A stretch of DNA of 64,000 bases from Bacteroidales bacterium (GTDB lineage Bacteria; Bacteroidota; Bacteroidia; Bacteroidales; ML635J-15): contig JAFGVU010000184.1 in the NCBI GenBank assembly GCA_016937855.1, positions 1-64,000 on the forward strand, written 5' to 3'. Each line of letters begins with the position of its first letter. The first letter of the stretch is position 1. Below, one piece after another: positions 33,356 through 42,352 of this stretch. A program made the translations under genes and the position numbers. Below the pieces are notes generated by a model, which was not told where the DNA came from, made no database searches, and saw only the letters and a list, made by a program, of their open reading frames with translations.

Positions 33356-34243
33356 TTAAAGAATTCCTGAATAATTTGAGTATTCGTCGCTCGCTGTTTG
33401 ACTTATTGCTTGGTCTAATTGATCAAGTATTCCTTGTTTGTCTTTGGCGAGTGTACCCTCCAGATTTAGATTATTGGATACATGATTGCTTCGAAAAATT
33501 ATATTGTTACCATCAATGTTTTCGATAAATATCCTTAATTCTTGGTATAATTCGATTAGAGTTTGCTGAATATATTCACCACCAAAATTCTTTTTATATT
33601 TTTCGATTCCAAAAGGAAAGCTAAGAGTTAGTGTTGATAGGAATTTTGGATTAATTTCAGAAATTATTTTAGCTGAATTAATTGCATGCTGATAGGAATA
33701 CTTGCGACCTCCTAATCCGTTAAGAATCATAATCGAAGTGTCTATCCCTGCATTATGTGCTTTTTTTATTCCCTCCAGGCTTGACTCATAAGATTCGCCC
33801 TTATTCACAAAACGAAGTAAATCATTATCTCCACTTTCAATTCCAATGTACAGCAACTTTAGCCCATTCTCTCGCAGTTGTTTTAATTCTTTATCTGTTT
33901 TTGAAAGCAAATTTGATGGCAATGCATAAGCTGAAACTCTTTGTAATCGACCAAATTTCATTTTAATTTCATCTAAAATGCTTAATAACTTATTAGCAGA
34001 CAAAACCATAGCATCTCCATCGGCAAGAAAAATCTTTTTTACACCTTTATAAAATTCCGCGAGTTGTTCAATTTCCTTTTTAATCGTTTCAAAATCTTTA
34101 ATTGAAAATGATTTCGATTTGTACATTTCACAAAAAACACACTTGTTGTAAGAGCATCCCTTTGTTATTTGCAAAATAGCAGAATTTGCCTCGGCAGGTG
34201 GCCGAAATACCGGCTCATCATATTTTATTGGAAAGAAAAACAT
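33356..34243 (-). CDS. Radical SAM protein
   Basis: 295 aa. The 4Fe-4S/SAM cluster motif is GCSYNKCVFC (Cys30, 35, 38; a CX4CX2C spacing known from this Bacteroidota subfamily, often followed by EMYK). Further features are FLADGDAMVLSANKLLSILD and LKLLYIGIESGDNDLLRFVNKG (GIESG block of Elp3/HemN-like enzymes). Substrate unknown; standalone gene. Confidence 0.85.
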   Translation of the reverse strand: MFFFPIKYDEPVFRPPAEANSAILQITKGCSYNKCVFCEMYKSKSFSIKDFETIKKEIEQLAEFYKGVKKIFLADGDAMVLSANKLLSILDEIKMKFGRLQRVSAYALPSNLLSKTDKELKQLRENGLKLLYIGIESGDNDLLRFVNKGESYESSLEGIKKAHNAGIDTSIMILNGLGGRKYSYQHAINSAKIISEINPKFLSTLTLSFPFGIEKYKKNFGGEYIQQTLIELYQELRIFIENIDGNNIIFRSNHVSNNLNLEGTLAKDKQGILDQLDQAISQTASDEYSNYSGIL

Positions 34244-34643
34244 AGGGCAAAGATATAATTTCTAATGAAATTTTATATCAGTTTTTTGGATATGAATTTG
34301 GTATTATCCCCTCAACATCGTATTATCATTACAAACACACACTTTTTCTTTTGTCATGATTTTTGGGTTGTTGGCACACCAAAAACTCACGCCAAAAGAG
34401 ATTCAGCGACATATTTATACCCCAGACTTGCACTACGTTCAGTCTGGGTTAAAATAAATGAGTCCTTCAGACTCAAAACCCTCTACCTCTCGAATGTTGT
34501 GTGAAAAAAGGTTTGGCGTTCGCGTGTTACCATAGGAGGTTGTGTTAAATGATTAACAGTATTACAATTATGCATATGACAAACTCCAGGCTCTGATTTA
34601 GATTAGCTACTCTGATTAGCCTATTAAAATTGTTATTTAAGAA
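34244..34643. other. Intergenic region with a dispersed repeat
   Basis: Between the divergent end of the radical SAM gene and the 3' end of the AsmA-like gene. It holds one copy of a 140-bp repeat. A 79-codon frame (34265-34504) covers the repeat and has no protein-like character. Confidence 0.55.
34336..34477 (+). repeat. 140-bp dispersed repeat, copy A
   Basis: Starts with CTTTTTCTTTTGTCATG, includes CACCAAAAACTCACGCCAAA and a hairpin CCCAGACT (34421-34428) / AGTCTGGG (34441-34448), and ends with TGAGTCCTTCAGACTCA, itself a hairpin. The second copy at 37723 has the same order. Confidence 0.75.
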
Positions 34644-36860
34644 CTAATTCTTATAAATTTTATATTCAGGCTCGTTTACTGTTCCTCCAATCTTCAGTCG
34701 ATATTCCAAACGTTGTGATTCTGATCTGTCACTATTAGATCTCGAGCTTTTTGCAGCAAATAACTGTATTAAAAATTGTATTTTTGTGCTTATATACTCT
34801 TTGGGAGCATTTATTAAAAACTCTGCATCAATACTCTCATCAGACATGCAGTAAATTGCATCTAAATGTAACAACGCCTTGTTTACCGAAATAATTGTCG
34901 GAAGCATCATTATGCTATCATTGCTGAGATAAAACTCAATATCTGCATTCAATATATTTATTGCTTCTTCATCTATCTCATATTCCTTCAATAAATCAGT
35001 TTTGTAACAAAAGTCATTTATTTGCAATTTGTTTAGACCTTTATTTTTCGCGAAATTATTTATTGTGTCGTTTATGGCAAGTAAATTACTTCCAGAAAAA
35101 TTAATTATTCCGCTAAGTTTATCTATTGACAGGGCAGATAGGTCTATTTCTTTTATTTCAAAAGTGTTTTCAAGATAATCACCGGAATTTGTCCTGTAAA
35201 TGCTGTAATCAGCATCAACAGTGCCATCTAAAAACTCAAAATATATTTTATTAAATCCAATTAGGTTTGGCGAATGTATAACATCTGCTCGTAAATTTGT
35301 AATTGGTGAGTTTGCCAACAAAATGCTATCAATTTTTAGTTCTAAAATAGTGATTGTTTTTTGAGGAAAAGGTATAGTCCCTTTGTTTAGACTAATATTA
35401 TTGTCGAGACCAAATCTTTGCTCTTTATTACTAATTGGGACAACAATTTTATCGATTTTGATTTCCGATTTAACATTATATGTTTTATCGGTGAAATATT
35501 TTTGCGGTGACTCAAAATACAATTTTAAATTACCATCAATCAGAGATGAAAAAGCATCAATTTCAAAACCGAATAATTGTTGGTTCATATTACCTGATAA
35601 CTCAGCATTATTGAAATTATTTAGCTTTTCGTTGGTAACACTAATGTCAAAAAACAAATTTCCGGTAAGCGATTTGTGCTCGGCACCAATTTGACCATTT
35701 AAATCAGATTTTAGCATGAGATTATATTGATAATCATTAAAACAAAAACTAATTGGTTTATCGCCTATGATATTTGAATTTGCTACAAAATTTTTGTTAG
35801 ACAAAGAAAAATCAAATGCCCCCTTAATTGTATCTGTGGTATTTGTGATAAAAAAGTTTTGAGATTTAAGGCTCAACTTCTTGCTAGTGGAGGAAGTGTA
35901 GGAGAGTAGGGCATCAAAATCGAGTAATAAACTTTCATTTTTAGGATTTTCGATATTCAGCTGTTTACAGATGATATTTGCTGTAAAATCAATATTTTTA
36001 AGCTCAGTTAAACTGGAATTTGTTTTGACTTTAAGCATTAATGCCCCTGAAGACGAACAGTTTTTTGCATTGTCAAAATTTATAACAAAATTTAAAAATG
36101 ATGTGTCATTTGCAATCGAATCAAAGTTTAGGCGAAATTCGGACTCAATTGGATAGTTATCATAATATCCCGATGCAACCCCTTGCCATAATTTGTTTTG
36201 AGAAGATAATGAGCCATTAAAGCGAATCTTACCGCTAGAACTGCCATTGTCGATAAAGTGGTTTTTTAAATCTAGGCTTATTTCAAAATTTGAATCGAAA
36301 CCAGTTTCCGTTTTTTTCGAATTTATTTTTATGCCAACGCTTTTAAGACTATCAACTGCTTCTGTTTGCCGGTCAATATTTACTACAAATGCATTTCGGA
36401 GGATAATATCATTAATAAAAAAACTAAAATTTGAATCATTTAATAAAGAGTCTTCCGAAGCATTGTTTTTTGATATTGTTTGCCAACAATTTGTGCCGTT
36501 TTCGTCAATAATGTTGCGTAATACAAGTCCATCAAATTCAAGACTGGAAATCAATAATAATCCGGTTTTCGTATTGTAGTCATCAATTTTAAGGGTAGAA
36601 TTATCAAAATAAAAAAGCGTATCGTTTTTAAAACTGTTTTTCCCAACAATACTCAAATCTGTAATTTTTATTTTTGATGTAAATATGTTTAGTCTTATAC
36701 TTTCAATCTTTATGTTTGCATTAAGTGATTGATTTAAAGCGTCTTCTATGCTTCTTTTTAAGTAATGATTTAATAGAAAAGATGCAATAAAAAATATTGC
36801 AGCCAAAGCTGCAATACTAATTAAGATTATTTTAAAAGTTTTTTTGCGCTTGATAGCCAT
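34644..36860 (-). CDS. AsmA-like inner-membrane anchored protein
   Basis: 738 aa. N-terminal membrane helix (about 10-30, IILISIAALAAIFFIASFLL), then a large beta-rich periplasmic part starting SIEDALNQSLNANIKIESIR and LNIFTSKIKITDLSIVG, the typical start of AsmA/TamB-related proteins. Such bridge-like proteins are linked to lipid movement between membranes and to outer-membrane biogenesis. The C-terminus (SQRLEYRLKIGGTVNEPEYK) also fits. It is 9 bases downstream of the DUF6150 gene at 36870. Confidence 0.75.
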   Translation of the reverse strand: MAIKRKKTFKIILISIAALAAIFFIASFLLNHYLKRSIEDALNQSLNANIKIESIRLNIFTSKIKITDLSIVGKNSFKNDTLFYFDNSTLKIDDYNTKTGLLLISSLEFDGLVLRNIIDENGTNCWQTISKNNASEDSLLNDSNFSFFINDIILRNAFVVNIDRQTEAVDSLKSVGIKINSKKTETGFDSNFEISLDLKNHFIDNGSSSGKIRFNGSLSSQNKLWQGVASGYYDNYPIESEFRLNFDSIANDTSFLNFVINFDNAKNCSSSGALMLKVKTNSSLTELKNIDFTANIICKQLNIENPKNESLLLDFDALLSYTSSTSKKLSLKSQNFFITNTTDTIKGAFDFSLSNKNFVANSNIIGDKPISFCFNDYQYNLMLKSDLNGQIGAEHKSLTGNLFFDISVTNEKLNNFNNAELSGNMNQQLFGFEIDAFSSLIDGNLKLYFESPQKYFTDKTYNVKSEIKIDKIVVPISNKEQRFGLDNNISLNKGTIPFPQKTITILELKIDSILLANSPITNLRADVIHSPNLIGFNKIYFEFLDGTVDADYSIYRTNSGDYLENTFEIKEIDLSALSIDKLSGIINFSGSNLLAINDTINNFAKNKGLNKLQINDFCYKTDLLKEYEIDEEAINILNADIEFYLSNDSIMMLPTIISVNKALLHLDAIYCMSDESIDAEFLINAPKEYISTKIQFLIQLFAAKSSRSNSDRSESQRLEYRLKIGGTVNEPEYKIYKN

Positions 36861-36869
36861 TATCTTCTT

Positions 36870-37214
36870 CTAATAAAACAAATGCTTTTTATCGTTACTT
36901 CTCCACTGGGCATCATATTTACTTGAGGCAAAATAAATTATCACGTCAGCATCATATTTTGAATCGACAAAAAATACCTTTTTATCAGCATCGTATTTCG
37001 AATCAACAAAGAACCATAGTCCATCATTACCATCTGCATCATATTTTGACGAGCATTTGTACACTACTAAGTCTGCGTCATATTTGCTGTCTGCAACATA
37101 AACTTTTACATCAGCATCGTACTTAGAGTCACAAGCATATACTTTTTGAGCATTTGCAGAATATGCAAAACCAAGTATGCATATTGCCATTAAAATTTTG
37201 AATAAATTTTTCAT
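36870..37214 (-). CDS. DUF6150 family repeat protein (SKYDAD type)
   Basis: 114 aa. Signal peptide of about 22 residues (ending SANAQ), then six copies of a 10-12-residue unit with the core SKYDAD (KVYACDSKYDADV, KVYVADSKYDADL and so on), interrupted by GNDGLWFF. The alternating hydrophobic strands suggest a small beta-repeat protein. Function unknown. It lies 37 bases from a paralog with the same scaffold but a different core word. Confidence 0.85.
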   Translation of the reverse strand: MKNLFKILMAICILGFAYSANAQKVYACDSKYDADVKVYVADSKYDADLVVYKCSSKYDADGNDGLWFFVDSKYDADKKVFFVDSKYDADVIIYFASSKYDAQWRSNDKKHLFY

Positions 37215-37251
37215 AGTTTGATTTATTATTAGTTGTTAAATGATATTTAGT

Positions 37252-37599
37252 TTAATACATTAGATGTTGTTTTGAGGTGTTTCGCCACTCGGCATCACTT
37301 TTATAGTCAGAAAAATATATTACAATGTCTGCATCACTTTTGTAGTCACAGAAATATATTTTCTTGTCAGCGTCACTTTTGTAATCGCAAAAATACCAGA
37401 GACCTTTATTTCCGCTAGCATCGCTGCTATAGCTGCACTTATAAACAACTAAATCGGCATCGCTTTTATAAGTTGATACATAAACTTTAACATCTGCATC
37501 GCTTTTATATTCGCAACTATACACTTTTTGAGCAAATAAGCCCGATGCAATAAACATAAAACCTAAAAATAGAAAGGTAATTGTAAATAACTTTTTCAT
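37252..37599 (-). CDS. DUF6150 family repeat protein (YKSDAD type)
   Basis: 115 aa. Signal peptide (about 1-23, ending LFAQ) then the same six-unit scaffold as the neighbour, but the unit core is YKSDAD (KVYSCEYKSDADV, KVYVSTYKSDADL and so on) with GNKGLWYF in the middle and WRNTSKQHLMY at the end. The linker residues between units are conserved between the two proteins while the core differs in nearly all six units. Function unknown. Confidence 0.85.
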   Translation of the reverse strand: MKKLFTITFLFLGFMFIASGLFAQKVYSCEYKSDADVKVYVSTYKSDADLVVYKCSYSSDASGNKGLWYFCDYKSDADKKIYFCDYKSDADIVIYFSDYKSDAEWRNTSKQHLMY

Positions 37600-37939
37600 A
37601 ATTGTATTTTTTTAATTGTTAGAATTTCCTGTATGCAAAAATTTTGCCTTTTTTGCAATTTAGCAAAAATAAAACAATAATTAGAAAATGAACAAAAAAA
37701 CATTATCTATTCTATGGCAAAGGCATACTTTTTCTTTTGTCATGGCTTTTGGATGGCTTACGCACCAAAAGCTCACGCCAAAAGAGATTTAGTGCTATAT
37801 TTTAACCCCTGACTTTCACTACGCTCAGTCAGGGTTAAATTAAATGAGTCCTTCAGACTCAAAAAAATGCAAATATGTTGTAATTAGAGGCTTTTCAACA
37901 TTCAGCTTGGTGCAGCCCAAAAGTATGAGTTTGACCTGA
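37600..37939. other. Intergenic region with a dispersed repeat
   Basis: Upstream of the DUF6150 pair and downstream of the barrel protein gene. Contains copy B of the 140-bp repeat; nothing else is seen. Confidence 0.55.
37723..37864 (+). repeat. 140-bp dispersed repeat, copy B
   Basis: Same order as copy A: CTTTTTCTTTTGTCATGGCT, CGCACCAAAAGCTCACGCCA, hairpin CCCTGACT (37807-37814) / AGTCAGGG (37827-37834), TGAGTCCTTCAGACTCA. The stem differs from copy A by a compensated base pair (A-T to T-A). Confidence 0.75.
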
Positions 37940-38683
37940 TTATTTTTCCAATTCAAACACAAATGCAATTCCGGCACTAATATTTCTGAGTTTTAATTTT
38001 TGCTCAAGCCCCACAGCATTGGTTTGAGTATTTGAGCCTGTTATAGGATCGCCATAAACCAATTGATAATTCAAATTAATATTTGAGATAAGGTAATTGC
38101 CAAAAACTTTGAGTTTTAAATTGTCGTTAAGGTCAAAACTCATCGAAACTTCCGGGGTAAAACACCAACTCAATGAGTGGCCGCCGGTATATGTGTACAA
38201 TCTGTTTATTGATCCTGTGTTTGCATAGTAATTATACACCAAAACTTCGGGTCTGTTAACAGTTACAAAACCTATCGGAAGTTTTAATTCAAAAAAAATG
38301 TCATTTGCTGCTGTGTAAAAAAATGGTCCGATTCCAAAATTAATATTTTTCCACATCCCGATATCAGCTCTCAAAGTCTGTGATGTCTGATCAATTGGGT
38401 AAAAAGTATCATCAACTGGATTAATTATTCCACTAAAACTTAATGCATAGCCCATAAATTGATTTTGATATGCTTTTGCGTTTAAAAACAGAGCAACTCC
38501 GGGTTTTGCATATCCAACATTTTCGCCGGCAGAATAAAACTTAAATTCGCCCCCGGGCATAGCAGCACCAATTCCGACTTCGGCATAGTAAGTAAAAGTG
38601 CTGTCGTTCTTTGGTGGGTAGTTTTGAGCCGTACAATAAAATGCAATCAACAGAAATACTCCAAACAATATACTTTTATTCAT
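37940..38683 (-). CDS. Outer-membrane beta-barrel-like protein
   Basis: 247 aa. Signal peptide of about 19 residues (ending YCTAQ). The rest is made of alternating strands with aromatic residues (TYYAEVGIGAAMPGGEFKFY, GYALSFSGIINPV) and ends in RNISAGIAFVFELEK, consistent with an 8- to 12-strand barrel. No specific family recognised. It is 11 bases downstream of the YfcC gene and may share its transcript. Confidence 0.65.
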   Translation of the reverse strand: MNKSILFGVFLLIAFYCTAQNYPPKNDSTFTYYAEVGIGAAMPGGEFKFYSAGENVGYAKPGVALFLNAKAYQNQFMGYALSFSGIINPVDDTFYPIDQTSQTLRADIGMWKNINFGIGPFFYTAANDIFFELKLPIGFVTVNRPEVLVYNYYANTGSINRLYTYTGGHSLSWCFTPEVSMSFDLNDNLKLKVFGNYLISNINLNYQLVYGDPITGSNTQTNAVGLEQKLKLRNISAGIAFVFELEK

Positions 38684-38694
38684 CGGTGTAAAAA

Positions 38695-40293
38695 TTAAAA
38701 ACCATTAACATCAAAATACAAAGTTGGCAACATAAGTAAAAATCCAACAATAACAAGTAGTAGAATTAATTTCCATATATACTTAAACCATAGGTTATAT
38801 GGTACTTTGGCAATCCCGAGGCAACCAATTAATACACCTGATGTTGGCGTAATCATATTGGTAAAACCGTCTCCAAACTGAAATGCTAAAACCGTTGTTT
38901 GACGTGCAATACCAATCAGGTCGCTAAAAGGAGCCATGATGGGCATTGTTAAAGCAGCTTTAGCCGAACCCGAAGGAATAATGATGTTTAGAAACGTCTG
39001 AATGCCATACATGACACCTAAAGATGTTTCACGCCCAACATTCTGCATCGCTTGCGATAAGCCATACATAATTGTGTCAATGATTTTTCCATCCGACAAA
39101 ATTATGATAATTCCCCCTGCAATACCAACAATAAAGGCTGCAGAGAAAATATCTTTTGCTCCTTCGATAAAGAGTTTTGTAATATTATTTGCCGACTCGT
39201 TCATTGCAATGCCACTGGCCAAACCCATACCAAAGAAAAGAGCCCCTATTTCCATAACATACCACTCGTAACCCATTACTCCAATTATTAAAAATACAAT
39301 TGTAAAAGCTAATAAGTTTAGAATGTAAAAATGAACACTTTTACGAAGAGTAAAAAACGAAATTATTGCAAACAGAATTGATGCTACAGGCAATGCAGGA
39401 AAATGGAAGTGTGTGTTTCCAATTGTTAGAATAGAATCTGGATAATATGCCGAAAATGTGACCAAAACTGCCAATACAAGAATATAACTAACCCAGGCGC
39501 TCATTGGAGTATAATATGTAATTTTTTCGTTATTTTCGGATTTATGTTTTCTCCAATACTCGTCCGTTTCGTACATCAGGCTCTTTTTGGGATTCTTTTT
39601 AATTTTGCGTGCATAAAGTAAAATAAAAGCAAAACCAATTGCATTTAAAACTATCCAGCAAAGAATCCTGTATTCCCATCCGCTAAAGACAGGTAAATCT
39701 GATAATCCCTGAGCAATTCCAATAGTAAAAGGATTTAAAATTGCTCCGGCAAAACCAAGATGAGCAGCTACATAAACTAAAGATACTCCCACAATAGAGT
39801 CGTATCCCATCGAAATGGCTAATGGAACAAGAATTATTACGAAAGCAATTGTTTCTTCGCTCATTCCGAAAATTGCACCAAAAGAGCTAAACAATGTCAT
39901 TATCATTATCATAACAATATTGTCAACACCAATTTTTCGCAGAAATCTGTTTTTCTCGAGATGCCTGGTTGCAGCAATGAACGACATAATCCCAACATCA
40001 AGAGCTTTACTTGCGTTCATTATCCAAAAAGCGCCGCCAATAAGTAAAATAAAAACAATAATATTAGCTTGCTCAACAAATCCATTAAAAACTGATGAAA
40101 AAACCTGCCATGTTTGTGGCTCAGAATCGGTTTGATGATATGAATTTTCAACAATTACTGTTCTTTCGCGACCATCTGCCATTTTTTTTGTTGTACGGTC
40201 AAATTCTCCTGCAGGAATAATCCAGGTTAATACCGCAGAAACTATAACAATTGCAAAAACAATTACATAGGTATGTGGAACTTTCTTAAACAT
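38695..40293 (-). CDS. YfcC family membrane transporter
   Basis: 532 aa from the ATG at 40293 (MFKKVPHTYVIVFAIVIVSA), the standard family start; the 41 codons before it are open but not family-like. About 12 membrane helices. Family motifs include TWIIPAGEFDR near residue 25, LFSSFGAIFGMSEETIAF and SGSAKAALTMPIMAPFSDLIG, and DGFTNMITPTSGVLIGCLG. The family belongs to the C4-dicarboxylate/arginine-ornithine type uptake carriers; the substrate is not known. Confidence 0.88.
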   Translation of the reverse strand: MFKKVPHTYVIVFAIVIVSAVLTWIIPAGEFDRTTKKMADGRERTVIVENSYHQTDSEPQTWQVFSSVFNGFVEQANIIVFILLIGGAFWIMNASKALDVGIMSFIAATRHLEKNRFLRKIGVDNIVMIMIMTLFSSFGAIFGMSEETIAFVIILVPLAISMGYDSIVGVSLVYVAAHLGFAGAILNPFTIGIAQGLSDLPVFSGWEYRILCWIVLNAIGFAFILLYARKIKKNPKKSLMYETDEYWRKHKSENNEKITYYTPMSAWVSYILVLAVLVTFSAYYPDSILTIGNTHFHFPALPVASILFAIISFFTLRKSVHFYILNLLAFTIVFLIIGVMGYEWYVMEIGALFFGMGLASGIAMNESANNITKLFIEGAKDIFSAAFIVGIAGGIIIILSDGKIIDTIMYGLSQAMQNVGRETSLGVMYGIQTFLNIIIPSGSAKAALTMPIMAPFSDLIGIARQTTVLAFQFGDGFTNMITPTSGVLIGCLGIAKVPYNLWFKYIWKLILLLVIVGFLLMLPTLYFDVNGF

Positions 40294-40459
40294 ATTCAGT
40301 AAAATTTTGCGCAAAATAATAAAACTTACTGATTTTTGTGCTCTGATTTCGAATAAATAAAGCCTGATTTGTTTAGGCGAGATAATTCTAAAAACATTTT
40401 TAACAACATAAAACAAACATTTTATATTATTTAACAGATTTTATGTCTTGCATTTTTTC

Positions 40460-40467
40460 TAAGTTTG
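40460..40467 (+). promoter_or_regulatory. Probable -7 promoter box (TAAGTTTG) of pckA
   Basis: Matches TAnnTTTG, 26 bases before the pckA ATG. No clear upstream box. Confidence 0.45.
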
Positions 40468-40492
40468 TAGCCTCAATTTTTTAAGCTGATTT

Positions 40493-42154
40493 ATGGAAAC
40501 GATAAACTTTAAAGAGACTCACAAGAAAGTAGATGAATTACTAAAAGAGTGTAAAAATGTTATTAATAATGCAGATCGTAAGAGACTAATAGGTGATGCT
40601 GTAAGCAACAGCGAATGCATGGTGTCGAAAAGCGGTACACTTGCAACTTGGACTCATCCCGACTCAACAGGTAGGAGTCCTAAAGACACAGTTGTTGTAA
40701 AACGTCCCGAAAGTCAGATTCACATCGACTGGAATTCACCAAATAATCTTCCTATTCCTGAAAGAGTATTTGATATGGTGTTTGAGGATGCACTAAATTT
40801 TATTGGAGAACATTCTCGAATTTATGTTAACGACAGAGTTATTGGAGCAGATTCCAATTATGCTTTACCCGTAAAAACCATTACAAATCAGGCTTTGACA
40901 TCTGTTTTTGTTGACAATATGTTCCGTCCTGTTCCGAGTGATCTCGATAAGTCTTGTTTTTACGACAAACCATTTTATTTAATTGCATTACCATACAACA
41001 AATTAGATTCTGCTAAGTATGAATGGAAGCTACGTAAACTACCTAATGGTAAAACAACTGATAAAATTGTTGTTATGGATTTCGATCGTCGAATTGGCAT
41101 TGTTATCGGTTCTGCATATTTAGGAAGTGTAAAGAAACTTATGTTTACTGTAATGAATTACTACTTGCCTTTTGAAAATGTTTTGCCACTGCATTGCTCT
41201 GCTAATGAAGGTAAAGATGGCAAGACAGCTTTGATCTTAGGGCTGTCAGGTACAGGAAAAACAACTTTGTCGGCAGATCCTACAAGAGCTTTGCTTGGCG
41301 ATGACGAACATGGTTGGAGTGAGGAAGGCGTTGCTAATTTCGAAAATGGATGTTATGCAAAAATGATAAATATAAAACCGGAAAAGGAACCTGAGATTTT
41401 TAAAGCAGTTCTTCATCCCGACTATTATCTAAATCATGGTGCAATTGTTGAAAATGCAATGATTTATCCAAATGGCGAATTCGATTTTGATGATGAAAGA
41501 TTAACACCAAATTCACGTGCATCATATCCGTTAAACTTTCTAGATAATATTAAACCCTGCAGTACAGGAGGACATCCATCATCAATATTGTTCCTTACTG
41601 CTGATGCAACAGGTGTATTGCCTCCAATTTCAAAATTGGATAGAAATCAAGCAATGCTTTGGTTCTTAATGGGTTACACATCAAAGCTTGCAGGAACAGA
41701 AACAGGAATTGTGGAGCCAGAGTCAACTTTCTCTCGTTTCTTCGGTCAACCGTTTATGCCTTCATTACCAAAAGTATATGCCAAAATGTTAGGAGATAAA
41801 ATGGAAGAGCATAACACTAGTGTCTATTTGATAAATACAGGTTGGTCTGGAGGTAAATTTGGAGTGGGTAAAAGAATCGACCTTAAATATACCCGTGCAA
41901 TGGTTGAAGCTGCACTTGAAGGAAAGCTTAAAGACGTGGAGTATGAGTACGACCCATTGTTTCATGTGAATGTGCCTGCTTCTTGTCCAGGAGTGCCTTC
42001 TGAAATATTAAATCCAATTAATACTTGGAAAGACAAGGATGAGTTTGTAAAAGCTGCCAAGAAACTGGCAAGTGAGTTTTCGGAGCATTTTGATAAGGCT
42101 TATGGCAGAAATGATATTTCTGCAGAAATAAAAATGAACTGTCCGGGAAAATAG
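40493..42154 (+). CDS. pckA: Phosphoenolpyruvate carboxykinase (ATP)
   Basis: 553 aa, normal size. Contains the kinase-1a P-loop GLSGTGKTTLS (about 249-259), the metal-binding LLGDDEHGWS, the substrate-site RPSDLDK-type region, and NTGWSGGKFGVGKRI near 455-470. It converts oxaloacetate plus ATP to PEP plus CO2 for gluconeogenesis, or the reverse for CO2 fixation in anaerobic succinate production. Single gene with its own terminator. Confidence 0.96.
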   Translation: METINFKETHKKVDELLKECKNVINNADRKRLIGDAVSNSECMVSKSGTLATWTHPDSTGRSPKDTVVVKRPESQIHIDWNSPNNLPIPERVFDMVFEDALNFIGEHSRIYVNDRVIGADSNYALPVKTITNQALTSVFVDNMFRPVPSDLDKSCFYDKPFYLIALPYNKLDSAKYEWKLRKLPNGKTTDKIVVMDFDRRIGIVIGSAYLGSVKKLMFTVMNYYLPFENVLPLHCSANEGKDGKTALILGLSGTGKTTLSADPTRALLGDDEHGWSEEGVANFENGCYAKMINIKPEKEPEIFKAVLHPDYYLNHGAIVENAMIYPNGEFDFDDERLTPNSRASYPLNFLDNIKPCSTGGHPSSILFLTADATGVLPPISKLDRNQAMLWFLMGYTSKLAGTETGIVEPESTFSRFFGQPFMPSLPKVYAKMLGDKMEEHNTSVYLINTGWSGGKFGVGKRIDLKYTRAMVEAALEGKLKDVEYEYDPLFHVNVPASCPGVPSEILNPINTWKDKDEFVKAAKKLASEFSEHFDKAYGRNDISAEIKMNCPGK

Positions 42155-42182
42155 TTGGTATGTCAAATAAGTTATTTGTAAG

Positions 42183-42209
42183 GAGGCTGTTATAAGCCTC
42201 TTTTTTTTT
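42183..42209 (+). terminator. pckA terminator
   Basis: GAGGCT-GTTATA-AGCCTC stem-loop (42183-42200) followed by nine T. Confidence 0.85.
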
Positions 42210-42352
42210 GAATGGGGTGTAGGGTTATCGGTTGATGTAATTATGAATATCGTTTAGCAAAATCTATAAAGCTATTTGCCGTTCGCAAAAGCGACTGCCG
42301 TATTATCAGCTTAAACTCTGCATGCTATAGAGGTGTTGTTTATAACAGTTTT

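Noticed and set aside
34265-34504. 79-codon frame over the 140-bp repeat
   Set aside because: The second copy of the repeat does not keep the frame, so it is not coding.
40294-40416. 41-codon extension of the YfcC transporter
   Set aside because: The family starts at the internal MFKKVPHTYV; the extension has no matching features.
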